Assembly: GCF_000276665.1 (NCBI RefSeq)
Contig: NW_004955464.1
Span: forward strand, 11,030,953-11,094,952
Source of the DNA: Chinchilla lanigera
Lineage: Eukaryota > Chordata > Mammalia > Rodentia > Chinchillidae
DNA length: 64,000 nucleotides
Direction: 5' to 3'
This document shows positions 52,179 through 62,489 of the stretch, piece after piece. A program made the translations under genes and the position numbers. The notes beneath the pieces were generated by a model. It was not told where the DNA came from and did no database searches. It saw only the letters and a program-made list of their open reading frames with translations. Within the stretch, counting starts at the first letter, position 1; the number at the start of each line of letters is the position of its first letter.

Positions 52179-52885
52179 TGGATGATGAGTACATTTTAGG
52201 AGGTAAAATCAGCAGAGTTTCCAGGGGGAAGTCATAAGGTTCATCTGCCTCATTCCTGCAGTCTAGAAAAATGAGTACAGATGGTCTTGAGATTATGCCA
52301 TGAGCCAAGCCCTGTGTCCCAGCAGTAGACATTCACTATGGTGCTTCAGACTCATGTGTGACAGCATGGAAAGCTACAGCCTTCCATGAAAGCCTCTATA
52401 GTGCAGCCAAGCAAGAGCAGGGTCTCCCCAGAGCCTCAGGCCCCTCCCCACCACTCCCTGCCCGGATGGGCCCGCAGAGGCCACAGGTTACGGAGAGGGA
52501 GCTCACACCCCGGCAAAGATTGATGCCTTTTAAACAGACCCAGAGCTAGAAGGACAGAGAAAGTCAATATTTGTCTGAGCAAGCCAAACAGGCAGGCTCG
52601 CCCAGGAATGTGAGGGAGGGAGGGAGGCCCAGTGCCCAGAGAACATTATTTCAACAGACAGATATTTGGAAACCGTCGCTGTCCTGGCAGTGGGGGAGGG
52701 AGCAGTTCATACAGCCCTCCTCCTGCCCAGGGACCATGGGACCAGGCCAGGTGGTGCGGGGGCAATCACAGTGGGAAGAGGGGAGGCCAATTCTCAGTTA
52801 TCAGCAAAAGAGCAAACTACGACTTCCCTGTACTGGAAATAAATGGAGGGTCAGCGAGGGAAAGAGATTTGCCCCAAGACACACA
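52179..52885. other. Unique sequence, no supported gene
   Basis: The 157-codon open frame beginning at 52571 shows no domain. No clear repeat was recognised. 52840-52890 may be an antisense MIR scrap (AGGGTCAGCGAGGGAAAGAG). Confidence 0.4.
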
Positions 52886-52889
52886 GGTA

Positions 52890-53170
52890 CCATCCTCCAG
52901 CAGCTCTTCTCATCTTCCAGGTTGAATTGCAGCCTGCTCTGTGTGGCTCCCCACCATCCGCAGCCTGCCTACCTGTGCCGTCTCACCTTGCTTCACACCA
53001 ACCAAGCTGAGCATTTATGGCTCCAAACACTCCCGGCGCTGTGATGGTTCTCACCACCACGCTTTGCACATCCTGTTCCTCTCAAGACACACCTTCTGAT
53101 AACTGCAACTCACTCTTCAAAACGTGGTTCAAGGTTCACCTGTACCCGGAGTCTTCTTGCTTTGAGGTTA
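52890..53170 (+). repeat. L2-like fragment, sense (weak)
   Basis: GATGGTTCTCACCACCACGC, ACTCTTCAAAACGTGGTTC and AAGGTTCACCTGTACCC weakly resemble the sense L2 order. Confidence 0.4.
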
Positions 53171-53171
53171 A

Positions 53172-53281
53172 AAGCGTGTGGCCTGAGACCAGTGAGGGCT
53201 AGTCTGACAGTCCCTGACGGACGACGTTAAGCAGGTTCCTTCATCTTCATAGACCCTGATTTTCTCATCTGTAAGATAGCA
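53172..53281 (+). repeat. MIR SINE fragment, sense
   Basis: TAAAAGCGTGTGGCCTGAGAC starts the MIR, and TTTCTCATCTGTAAGATAGC ends it. The MLT1 starts directly after. Confidence 0.65.
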
Positions 53282-53282
53282 T

Positions 53283-53731
53283 GGCAGGCTGGATGTGGTT
53301 CCCCACCCTAAGATACCCATAACCTCCTTCCCGCGGTCTGTAAATCCGATATTCTGTAGGACTACAGGGATTTTGCAGGTATGATTTGGTTAAGAATCTT
53401 GAAATGGGGGATCATCCACATTATCTCCAACATCATCACAAGGTCCCTCAAAAGGGAGGCAGGAAGGTCACAATGCGAGTGGGAACTGTTAAGGCAGAAG
53501 CAGAGACTGGAGTATGAAGGAGCCATGAGCCATGGGGTGCCAGCAGCCCCCCAAAGCTTAAATAAGGTAAGAGTGGATTCTCCCTTCAACAGCCCATCCT
53601 CCATGTTGACCCTAGTCCAGTGGGACTTGGTTTAGACTCTGACATCCAGAACTGTAAGATGACGAACTTCTGTTGTGTAAAACTACAAGTATTGTAGTGA
53701 TTTGTCTGCACAGCCATGGGAAACTAATTCC
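53283..53731 (+). mobile_element. MLT1-type MaLR LTR
   Basis: GGATTTTGCAGGTATGATTTGG, TTAAGAATCTTGAAATGGGG, CTCAAAAGGGAGGCAGGAAGG, GAGCCATGAGCCATGGGGTGCC and TGACATCCAGAACTGTAAGATG are in the MLT1 order. The 3' end is GGGAAACTAATTCC. Non-coding. An AG/GT-like pattern inside is not an exon. Confidence 0.88.
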
Positions 53732-53859
53732 ACTGAGTCCCATCTCCAGGGTTCTTGTAAGAACTAATGACATCACACATAAAGAGCCCTCAAAGTTGTA
53801 CCTGAGGTAGGCAAAGGGCTCAAGAGGCTCAAGCTGTCCCCACTGGTGATGTCACAGCC

Positions 53860-54040
53860 CTGACCCCTTCACAAACCCTGACAACTTGGCCTTTAATTGC
53901 CTGTTTACATCTCTGCCCAGCCTTCCAGACTGTGAGTGGTTTGAGGGCAGGTACATAGTATCACATTAGTCTTGGTATAACTAAGTCCAGCCACTTAGCA
54001 AGTACTCGATAAGTGTGGACTGAATGAGCAAATGCTGGTA
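53860..54040 (+). repeat. L2 LINE fragment, sense
   Basis: GACTGTGAGTGGTTTGAGGGCAGG, TAAGTCCAGCCACTTAGC and AAGTACTCGATAAGTGTGG are the sense L2 3' end. Confidence 0.7.
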
Positions 54041-54435
54041 TTTGTCTATACCTAATGCAGGTTTAATCATGCAGTTGAATGCAATAGAATCCCTGAGACA
54101 GAGTAATGAAACTCGAGAACCCACAGGACGAAGCCTTAGAATCCAAGTGCCAGGAGAGATTGGAGATTGGCTGGGTCTGGCAGGGCAGACAGGTGACCGA
54201 ATGAATGTCCATCACCCAGCTGGTCTTGTCCACACCGTAGACTTCCAGATGGCTTTTCCTTGCTGACGCTGTGAGAGGCAGAAGTTCCTGGGCAGTGCCC
54301 AGAGAGATGGCTTACCACCTCTGGATACAGATTTCCACATCTGGCTGCTGCCTCCAGGTCACAGGTGATGCTCGTAAAGGTGGCACCTGTGGTCAGCAGG
54401 TCTAGTCATAGATCACAGTGGTGATGAAGTAGATG
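54041..54435. other. Unique sequence, nothing recognised
   Basis: No gene or named repeat was recognised. Confidence 0.4.
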
Positions 54436-54439
54436 ACCA

Positions 54440-54620
54440 CCATCCAGTGTCCACTATTATGTGCCAGATGTGGTGTGAAGCACTTTACTCCATTATTTTA
54501 TTTCATGCCCAAGTGTTTGTTGATCCCTGCATTTACCAGGGAAGAAATGGAAATTCAGACCAGTTATGCAATTTGCCCCAAATCATACCACTCACTAGTA
54601 GTATGTGAAGATTCAGTGAC
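54440..54620 (-). repeat. MIR SINE, antisense
   Basis: CACTATTATGTGCCAGATGTGG, ACTCCATTATTTTATTTCATG, GAAATGGAAATTCAGACCAG and CCAAATCATACCACTCACTAG follow antisense MIR order. Confidence 0.75.
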
Positions 54621-54754
54621 TCACTCATTTTTCCAAGAGCCAATTCTCATCCTCTCCAGCCTCTACTACCTCTAAAGCTTCCATAGGCTCAGATTTTTCA
54701 TCTCCTATAAAACCTATATGGATGTCAAGACAGCCTGACATACTTGTGTATGTC

Positions 54755-55350
54755 CCTTTTAGAGACATTCAACAAATATTTGTCAAACGTTTTGTGGATC
54801 GGGACTTGCTTTGTGCATTGGGCGTAAGGAGGTGGGCCAGCCCAGTTAGGAGACAGACTGTGGTCAATCACAACACAATGGTAAGGATCAGAACAGTGGG
54901 ACATGGAGGTCATGAAGACTCAGGTATAGCCATCAAAACTTGTTATGAAGACTCAGGTATAGCTGTCAAAACTCCCAGTTAGGAGACAGACCGTGGTCAA
55001 TCACAACACAATGGTAAGGATCAGAACAGTGGGACATAGAGGTCATGAAGACTCAGGTATAGCCATCAAAACTTGACAAGTATCAGAAATAAGCTCTCTT
55101 AGTAACAGATAAATACATAAAGGGCAGTGGTATGAAAAGGGAAACTCTGAGCCAAAGGAATAGCCCACACAAAGCCCCAGAGGCAAGAGTGGGGTATACT
55201 CAGGACAACACAGGTCATTTGCAGTGGATGAAGGTTGATGGATCAGAGCGGGGAGAGCTGGGGCACAAATAGGACCAGACACAGACCACAGTGCGGAGAG
55301 TGCACTGGAGGGTAGGTGGGCAGCATGCAAAGGGTGTCAGGAGGGAAAGC
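54755..55350 (-). repeat. L2 LINE fragment, antisense, containing a tandem duplication
   Basis: ACATTCAACAAATATTTGTC opens the antisense L2 3' end. AAGCCCCAGAGGCAAGAGTGG and GGGGAGAGCTGGGGCAC lie further in. The 133-bp duplication at 54841-55076 is embedded in it. Confidence 0.6.
54841..55076. repeat. 133-bp tandem duplication with a nested shorter duplicate
   Basis: The unit starting cccagttaggagacagac at 54841 repeats at 54974 with about three differences in the aligned 100 bp. A 30-bp subunit (tgaagactcaggtatagc...tcaaaact) occurs three times: near 54914, 54946 and 55047. The second copy stops near 55076. Confidence 0.9.
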
Positions 55351-55429
55351 GCTTGGCCAAAGTTTATCTTTCTAAAATAATACCACTACCACCTAACACA
55401 TACCCTGTCCTTGTGCTTCAGCCACCTTC

Positions 55430-55600
55430 TAATACCCTACATGGATTCATTCACTTACATCATTAATATTATATAACATGCCCAATTTACAGATGAGGAA
55501 ACTACAGCACAGTGAGTTTGGCTAATGTGCCCAAAGCTGTATAACTACTGAGTGGCAGAAATGAGATTTGAACCCAGCTGATATGGCTTCAGAGTCCAGG
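55430..55600 (-). repeat. MIR SINE, antisense
   Basis: CCCAATTTACAGATGAGGAAAC, GTGCCCAAAGCTGTATAAC and GAGTGGCAGAAATGAGATTTG then AACCCAGCTG are a well-preserved antisense MIR including its 5' end. Confidence 0.93.
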
Positions 55601-56135
55601 TGCTCATCCCAGCTGAACTCTTCCAAGAGGCAGGATTTTAAACACGTGTAAATGACCCCAGAACTCCCTACAGGGCAGAGCAAAGAGGAGAGGTCCAGGA
55701 ATGCTGGGCCAGGCTGCCCAGCGAGGAGGTCTGACCCCAGAAGAGGAATCCTGCTCGCCAAGCTGCTTTGGACACAAGGTCAACCACCATAACACAGTTG
55801 CCCTTGGATTGCAGCCCCTGGTGCACTGATGCTTCCGAAATCCCTTCTCCCCGCACCCCACCCACCCACAGTGCTGCTGTGAGCTCTGAGGCATTGCCTT
55901 ATCATCTGCCCAGATTTCTCTGGGGTTTCTCCAAGCTCTGAGTGTGTGGAAGGTAGGCCTTTCCGCTTTGCAGCAGATCCTATCTCCCCGTGTGTTTCCC
56001 ATTAGCAGAGCGATTAGCACTCATCTATTTGCATAAGCACAGAGGCCCCCACACCAATCATGCCTCGGCATCTGCTTGTCTGGAAAGCCATGCAAAACTC
56101 ACCCCGATGGCTTTTTGGAGGCCACTTGTCCTTCC
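55601..56135. other. Unique sequence, no supported gene
   Basis: A 138-codon antisense open frame (55604-56020) shows no domain. Nothing else was recognised. Confidence 0.4.
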
Positions 56136-56139
56136 TATG

Positions 56140-56240
56140 CACCGCAGTCTTCCCCATTTTCAAGTGGAGATAATAACATGAGCTCCACAGGGCCATTGCA
56201 AGGATCACGTAAAGTGTAATCAATAAAGCACCATACATAA
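56140..56240 (+). repeat. MIR SINE fragment, sense
   Basis: TTTTCAAGTGGAGATAATAAC, then GGCCATTGCAAGGATCACG and TAAAGTGTAATCAATAAAGC are the sense MIR 3' half. Confidence 0.7.
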
Positions 56241-56329
56241 GGGCTAACAGCCTGTTCTTATTTCCATGCAACACACCATCGCAGTTAGAGGAAATGTCCC
56301 ACCTGCCAGTTCCATCAGAGCCATTCTTT

Positions 56330-57190
56330 AGGGGATTAATAATACTTTTTTGACAAATAAAATGTTATATACATTAAGGGGGGAATTGTGATGTTTTAAA
56401 TTATATCTACAGTGCTGGGCAGGGTGGCACATGCCTGTGATCCCAGCACTTAGGATACTGAGGCAGGAGGACTGCGGGAGTCCAAGGAAGCCTTGGCCAT
56501 AATAGTAAGTTCAAGGTCAGCTGGGCTACATAGTGAGACCCTGTCTCAAAACTCAAAAAAAAAAATAATAATTAATTAATTAATGAGTTAACATATACAC
56601 AAGGTGAAATGATTATCACACTCAAGCTAATTAGCATATCCATCCCTTACATAATGACCATTTGGGTAAGAACATCAAAGATCTACTGTCTCTGCAAACA
56701 TCAAGTATGTAGTATAATATTATAACCTTAGTTACCATACTGCACACCATATCTCCAGAACTCGCCCCTCCTGCATAACTGTAACTTGGAACCCTTTCAC
56801 CAACTCCTTCCAGTTTCCATCTTGCTCGAGCCTCTGGTAGCCAGCCCTCTACCTCTGCTTCTCAATTCAATTTTTCTAGATTCCACATATAAGACCATGA
56901 AGGGTTGTCTTTCTGTGCCTGGCTTATTTTATTGAGCTTAACGTCCTCCAGACTCACCTATGTCATCACAAATGGCAGCACTGCTTTCTTTTTTAAATAA
57001 TAACTAGTGCTTGCATGCATGTGTGCATGTTTCTGTGTGGGCCCCACTTTCTTTATTCATTCATCCCTAGACAAACCATGAGGTTGTTGCAAATAATGCT
57101 CTAGCAAACATGGGAGTGCAGATATCTTTTCAAGATGCTGATGCCACTTCCTCTGTCTGTGTCCTCAGACAGGATTGCTGGGCCTGCCAC
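56330..57190 (-). mobile_element. LINE-1 3' fragment, antisense
   Basis: GTCTTTCTGTGCCTGGCTTA, TTGAGCTTAACGTCCTCCAG, ACTTTCTTTATTCATTCATCC, GTTGCAAATAATGCTC and ACATGGGAGTGCAGATATC are reverse-complement ORF2 3' sequence of an L1M-type element. A B1 at 56412-56585 interrupts it. Confidence 0.88.
56412..56585 (+). mobile_element. B1-type SINE in the LINE-1
   Basis: TGCTGGGCAGGGTGGCACATG, CTGTGATCCCAGCACTTAGG and GTAAGTTCAAGGTCAGCTGGG end in GTGAGACCCTGTCTC and an A/TAAT-rich tail. A short insert (GGAAGCCTTGGCCATAATA) sits in the middle. Confidence 0.92.
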
Positions 57191-57269
57191 AGCTGCCCTG
57201 AACAGCAAGCAGGAGTGAATCTGCATTACTCATGTCCAGACTCAGGAATTACTGGTTTCTGGCAGGCTT

Positions 57270-57405
57270 TGAGCCAGGAGATTTCCTGATGTTTTGTGAT
57301 GTTTTCTCATCTAATTCTTATAATTGTTCCCATTTTATAGATGGAAAAACTGTAAGGTATGGAACTGTGGGGTCACTTCACATTCCTTTGGAAACAGGCG
57401 TACCT
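57270..57405 (-). repeat. MIR SINE fragment, antisense
   Basis: TTTTCTCATCTAATTCTTATAATTG, CCATTTTATAGATGGAAAAAC and TGTAAGGTATGGAAC are the antisense MIR core. Confidence 0.7.
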
Positions 57406-57594
57406 GGTTGCACAAGCCTGTGCTCTCTCTACTGAACCATGCCATCCTCCTAATCATCCGACCCAGGCCTAGGACTCCTTGGAAATGCCCTGAAAGCAAT
57501 GGGCCCTTACGGAGCTGCCACCCACCCATCTCCTAAGACACATCAGTTAAGCTGGAGCAAGTGAAAAATAACACAAACAAGAACCAGTAATGGT

Positions 57595-57850
57595 TAGACT
57601 CTTGCTACATGACAGCATTGTCATGGATTGAATGCTCACAGGTAGGATATCCCCATGTTAGAGGTGAGGAAACAGAAGAGAGAAGAGGGACGAGGGAGAG
57701 AGAGAGACAGACACAGAAAGGGAGAGCGGGGGAGAGGCAGAGGGAAAGGGAGAGGGAAAGGGAGAGGGAGAGAGAGAGAGAGGGCCAAGGTAATGCAAAT
57801 GGCAGATCCAAGATTTGAACCTGAGATTCTAAACTCTGTGCCACCCTTAA
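57595..57850 (-). repeat. MIR SINE, antisense, split by a GA-rich expansion
   Basis: ATGTTAGAGGTGAGGAAACAG is the MIR core, and GCAAATGGCAGATCCAAG then ATTTGAACCTGAG its antisense 5' end. A GA-rich tract of about 110 bp lies between them. Confidence 0.65.
57672..57783. repeat. GA-rich simple repeat
   Basis: GAGA, GGGAGA and GGGAAA units dominate, with almost no pyrimidine on the + strand. Confidence 0.92.
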
Positions 57851-57907
57851 CCTTAATCCTTACACCTAATACTGAAGATACTGAGAGGCGAGACATGTCT
57901 CCCACAC

Positions 57908-57916
57908 CTCTCTCTT

Positions 57917-57973
<57 letters not shown>
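57908..57973. repeat. (CT)n microsatellite
   Basis: About 33 CT units, with TTTC interruptions at the left end. Confidence 0.96.
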
Positions 57974-57978
<5 letters not shown>

Positions 57979-60220
57979 TTTTCCCAATGACCCAGGACAC
58001 TGTACCTGTTGTGGCCCAGCCCACCTACCTCACTGTATCCTGGATGTTGGTAAATAAGAAAGGGAGGCATATGCCTGAGTTCTAAAGGTCATGTTCCCAG
58101 GCACTGCTTTGGAATGAGCCACCCCCTAGTGCAGGGGAGGTGGGCAGCCTCCGGGGCCATTTCCCTATCAGGGCTTGTTGCTATTTAAATACCATGGGCC
58201 TCAGATCATGCTCATGATATGAAAATTTGCTGCTGTTTCCAAGACCTCACTGAAGTCCATCTGCTACCCTTTAGAAGGGACTCGGTAGTTCTGGCTGAGT
58301 TTCTGGGAAAGCGGATAAGAGGACCTGTGCATAACCCATCCTGCCACCCAGCAGGCATGCATCCCCAGCTTCCAGGCTGTCTATGAGGTCAGAAAAACCC
58401 TCGAGCCTCTTAGTGTCTTCCTTTCCTGCCATCCTGGGTGTCTTGGCCTGGCTTCTCTTCTCCAGGGACTACCTGGGGCAGAGGATCCTGACCCTTCTGG
58501 GCACCCTGCTGGCCTGAGAATACATTCCATCCATCCAGTGCCCAGGCCTCGCAGCCATCCTCCCCCATGCACAGCATCCCAGGAGCCAGCTCCTTCTGGA
58601 CTCAGGGTCCACCTAGAAGCCAATCACAGCAACTCCAACAGTAGAAGCCTTTGTCAATGACAGTACCACTATAAGATTCTGCTTCTGAAGCTGGAATCCC
58701 TGACAGAACTGACAAGACTGGGTGGACATGGTGTTGCCTATGCAAGCAGCCCAGTAAAGAAAAAAGGAGGGAAAGAAACCATTCTGCAGACATGAACACA
58801 ACCACCTGCCAGGAAAGTGGCCCCTCAGAGCTGAGCTGAGAGGCCCAGGCTCCACCATCGCTTGTGTCCCTCTGCTTCTCAGGTCACAGCCCGCCAGACA
58901 AAAAGCCAAGAATCTAAGCACAAGATCAGAGCCCCAGCATGTGATTCTGCCCCTGGCTTCCTGCGTGACCTTAGAAAAACACATCTCTCCCTCAGCCCCT
59001 CCAAAATGAGGGACTGGCCTCTTCACCCACCTAGAATTGACCATCTAGATTTCTACAGCTGCTCCTACTGGCCCCCTGTTCTTGGAGAAGTGCTCACTCC
59101 TGACCAGGTCCCATCACCAAGATGTTTCCACTCCTCTTCCTTCTGTGTCTTACTCCCGTCTGCCCTCACCGTGTCCTTTTGGATAATAAAAAGCAGAGGG
59201 CTAACTCTGGACAGCTTAGAGATTTGCAGGACGTGAATCTGCTGAGGGCAGACCTGTTGGCTGGAAGCCCCGCCTCTTGAGCCTAGCAATTGTCCCCTTA
59301 ATTAAAGACATACCCTGGACTGTGGAGCAGGCCAGTGCGGACTGACTCATTTGCACTTGGACCACGGACCAGGCTGTTGTAAGGAGCCTGCTCTCTGGCT
59401 CAGAGGAGGAAGTGGACCTTTTTATGGAAATGACTTGAGCTTTTCGCTCCTCAGGAAAGCAATTTTTTTTTTTTTTTTGAGTAAACAAAAGATCTGAGCC
59501 AAGTTAGGGATTCGGCTGTAAACACCAAACCAAAAAGTGCAAGCCTCATTCTAGCCTCCATCCCTGGGCTCTCCTCTTCTGTGGAGTGTAGACTGTGGGA
59601 CAGGGAACAAAGGGCCAGAATTCCTTGGCCAGGCTGCTGCTGCGTGACCAGAAGCCCTGAGCTGCTCCCGAAGATGGTGGGTCGAGACAGACAGAGGCCA
59701 CCCACTCCTTTTCAAGGCCCCCCTGCCTCAGCCACCCCTCACCACACTTCTGCTTATGGTGTCCTGCCCCTCCTAACCTCCATCTCTAGTCGAGAGAGGC
59801 CCAGGGAGGCCTCCAGCCTCCACCTCCTGGGACCCCGGAGCTCATCAACTGTGAGCACGCCATGTGCCTCCCTGGTCTGCCAGTAGCCCCAGCCAGAAAT
59901 CTCACTCTTCCTTCTCCCTAACACGCTGCCCAATTGGTCTGTCACTTCAGACTCCAGCGGGCTCCCAAATCCATCCAGGCCCTCCACCTCCACAAGCCCA
60001 TGTGAGCACGAGCAACCAGCGCTTCTCGCCCAGCCCTCTGCAGTCCACCCTTCACCCAGGAAGGTGAAGGGTGCTTTACGAGCAGCTGCTAAGGTGACTG
60101 CTCCAAAGCCAAGTCCAACTCAGCTCTACCCTTCTTAGCTCACCAGAGCATCCCCATCAGCCTGCAGGAATGAGATGAAGCAGGATCAAGGCTGGACCGC
60201 CCACGGCTCCTGATATGCAC
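57974..60220. other. Mostly unique sequence, no supported gene
   Basis: I recognise no gene. A T-run lies at 59462-59479. Possible non-repetitive regulatory-like words include GCTATTTAAATACC (58180) and CCTTAATTAAAGAC (59295). The open frames at 58613-59044, 58862-59236 and 59581-59886 show no domain. Confidence 0.4.
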
Positions 60221-60224
60221 CGTG

Positions 60225-60533
60225 ATTCCCCATTCTGGGCTGCTTCCTGCCCTCATGCACTTTCCATGTGCTCTTCCCTCCGCTGGGAACGCCTTTCCCC
60301 CTTCTCACTTGGATAATTCCCAGACACCTTTCTACATTCAGCTCAGGACACTGCCCCCTCAGGAGACCATCCCAATGCCTAGGTAGGGAGAACCCTTCCC
60401 GTTCAAGTGGAGCCCTGGGGTCGCCCTGCTAGGCACATGGTCTGGCCCTCTAGTGTACATTTGATCCTTCAGCGTCTCCCCAGGGCTTAGCAAAAGACTG
60501 GAACATAGTGACCATTCCACAAAGGATGACTAA
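60225..60533 (+). repeat. L2 LINE fragment, sense
   Basis: CTGCCCTCATGCACTTTCC, CCTCCGCTGGGAACGCCTTTCC, TCACTTGGATAATTCCC, CATTCAGCTCAGGACACTGCC and AGACTGGAACATAGTGACC are sense L2 sequence over about 300 bp. Confidence 0.88.
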
Positions 60534-60645
60534 ACTGGGCAGAGGGGGCATATGCCTGTTGTCCCAGCTGTTCAGGAGGCAGAGGAAAGAAGATTGTTTG
60601 GGCTCAAGAGTTTATAACCAGCCTGGACAACACAGTAAGACCCTG
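60534..60645 (+). mobile_element. B1-type SINE (old)
   Basis: AACTGGGCAGAGGGGGCATATG, CTGTTGTCCCAGCTGTTCAGG and TTGTTTGGGCTCAAGAG then ACAGTAAGACCCTG. A GGAAGGGGA-rich tail extends to about 60705. Confidence 0.85.
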
Positions 60646-60988
60646 TTGGGAAGGGAAGAGGAGGAAAGGGGAGGGGAGGAGGGAAGGAAAAGAAAAGGCT
60701 GGTTGAACTGAGCTGAACGTTGTCAGGGCAACATAAGAAAAAGATGAAGGAGTTAGTAAGTTTATATGTTGGATCCAGAAAGGTCCAATGAGCTCTGTGA
60801 GACCGGCTCTGGGCCATAGGATCAGTTATTTTAATAGGATTACTGGATAGAATTTTAAAAGTGATATCAACCACCTAGCATAGAACTTGAGTGAGTGAAT
60901 AAATGGATGGATGGAACGCTAGAGGTAAACTTCAGTGAACCACTAGCTATGCAGGGGTGATCAGCGTTGAAATCTCTTTAAGAAGTCA

Positions 60989-61141
60989 TGACCAGGTATG
61001 ATGGTGCATGCCTATAATCTCAGCACTCAGGAGGCTGAGGCAGGAGGATTCCTGGGAGTTTGAGGACAGCCTGGGCTACATAGTGAGTCCAAGGCCAGCC
61101 TGTACTACAAACTGAGATGCTGTCTCAAAAAAGAAAAAGAA
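60989..61141 (+). mobile_element. B1-type SINE with internal duplication
   Basis: GACCAGGTATGATGGTGCATG, ATCTCAGCACTCAGGAGGC, GGGCTACATAGTGAGTCCAAGG and GCTGTCTCAAAAAAG identify it. Confidence 0.93.
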
Positions 61142-61595
61142 GTTGTGACTGCCTACTCCCTGGCCCTCTGTTCTTTGTGGTGGCCTTACTATGTGACCAG
61201 CATCTCTCCTGCCTTCTTGAGCACCGTGTTCTTTCCAGGGACAGGGCCATCCCTCCCTGCCCACTTCTTACAGTGGGGTTTGCTTGGCCCCGCTGAGACC
61301 TAGACACTTCCCTGGCCTGAACTGGCTCCTTGCTGTCATCTCTTCCTATATGCACCCCATGGGGTCATCACAAGCTCACCTCAGCTTTCCTGATCTCACT
61401 TCTGTCAGGGAGCCCCCAGCCTACACACCCTTGAGGAGGGGATTAGAAAATCCTAGCTCTCACTGCAGAGGTACAAATGGAGATGACAGGCCTTGCGTGA
61501 GATGGGTGGGGGGCTCCCCTGCTCATTGTTTTCCCAGTGACCCTGGCAAGAAGCTTGCCAAGGCCCCCTCCCACTGAAAGAAACAATCAGGAGAA
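61142..61595. other. Unique sequence, nothing recognised
   Basis: No gene or repeat was recognised. Confidence 0.4.
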
Positions 61596-61599
61596 CCAC

Positions 61600-61650
61600 A
61601 TGCATATTTGCATAATATTTGCATTCAATTTGTTTCTGATTTGCATAAGT
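61600..61650 (+). promoter_or_regulatory. Cluster of three POU octamer motifs
   Basis: The perfect octamer ATTTGCAT occurs at 61606-61613, 61617-61624 and 61639-61646, all in the same orientation within 41 bp. An overlapping ATGCATAT lies just before. The octamer is the established binding site of POU-domain factors (OCT1/POU2F1, OCT2, OCT4 and relatives). I see no repeat family here. Enhancer function is inferred. Confidence 0.6.
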
Positions 61651-61835
61651 CCCCTAGCCTGGGCCCATTCTCTTGGGCAGTTCTCTAGGTAAGCATATCC
61701 CTCCTGTCCTAGGAAGTGCCAGCCTTGTCTCAGGGCTTCTGTGGGCTCCTCTCTTAATCAGCCTAGGTCACCAAGGGCATGGGCTGGGGGCTGGATTCCT
61801 AGGGATCAAGCAGTTAAGGATTATGACCTGCACAA

Positions 61836-61943
61836 GACTATGGACTGAAACCTCTACAAACTGTGAGCCAAAATAGATCTCTTCTTCCTTCACTTGTGGG
61901 TGTCGGGTATTTTATCTCAGCAGTGAAGAAAGTAACTAAGACA
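61836..61943 (+). mobile_element. 3' fragment of a MaLR-like LTR
   Basis: AAGACTATGGACTGAAACCTC, GTGAGCCAAAATAGATCTC and GTCGGGTATTTTATCTCAG, ending AACTAAGACA, match the last third of the LTRs at 17457 and 39678. The left two thirds are missing. Confidence 0.8.
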
Positions 61944-62396
61944 CAGGAGAGTTGGTTCCTTTCCTGCACCAGGGTCAGCCAGTCAGGGAGAGGTGGGAGT
62001 GAAGGACAGGTGTCTGTCGGTCTCTGTGTGCCACCTGTCCCCACCCCCCACCACCTGCCTTCAAAAACATGCTGGAGCAGTCCCAACCAGGAATGGGAAA
62101 TTCTAACTGGGCTAGAGAAAATGCGGAAGACTTTAGGAGATAACAACTTGAACAGAGCCGTAAGAAGTGGGATATGACTGGGTAAATGGGGCCACAGTGG
62201 TGAGGGAACAGAGGCCATTCACCCACAGCATGATCTAATCCCCCATTTCACACGTCAGAAAGATGACTGACAGGCAATAGATGCATAGGCACATTGATGC
62301 ATGATAAATGATTAAGAGAACAGATGATTGATAAATAATTGATAAATGGAAAATAGATGACAAATGATGAATAGATGTTATATAGATTACATAGAA

Positions 62397-62426
62397 GATA
62401 GATAGATAGATAGATAGATAAGTAGG

Positions 62427-62462
<36 letters not shown>
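62397..62462. repeat. (GATA)n microsatellite
   Basis: About 16 GATA units with one AGTAGG interruption, flanked by looser GATG and GGAT words from about 62275 to 62500. Confidence 0.95.
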
Positions 62463-62489
62463 CAGGCAGGCAGAAGGATGAATGGATGG

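Noticed and set aside
53283..53731. Possible spliced exon (AAG, GTAAG near 53565)
   Set aside because: The whole block matches an MLT1 LTR, and the GTAAG is part of that repeat.
57605..57990. Arg/Glu-rich and Ser/Leu-rich frames
   Set aside because: They translate the GA-rich and CT microsatellites.
62397..62462. Possible CRISPR-like array
   Set aside because: A simple GATA microsatellite without spacers in a mammalian genome.
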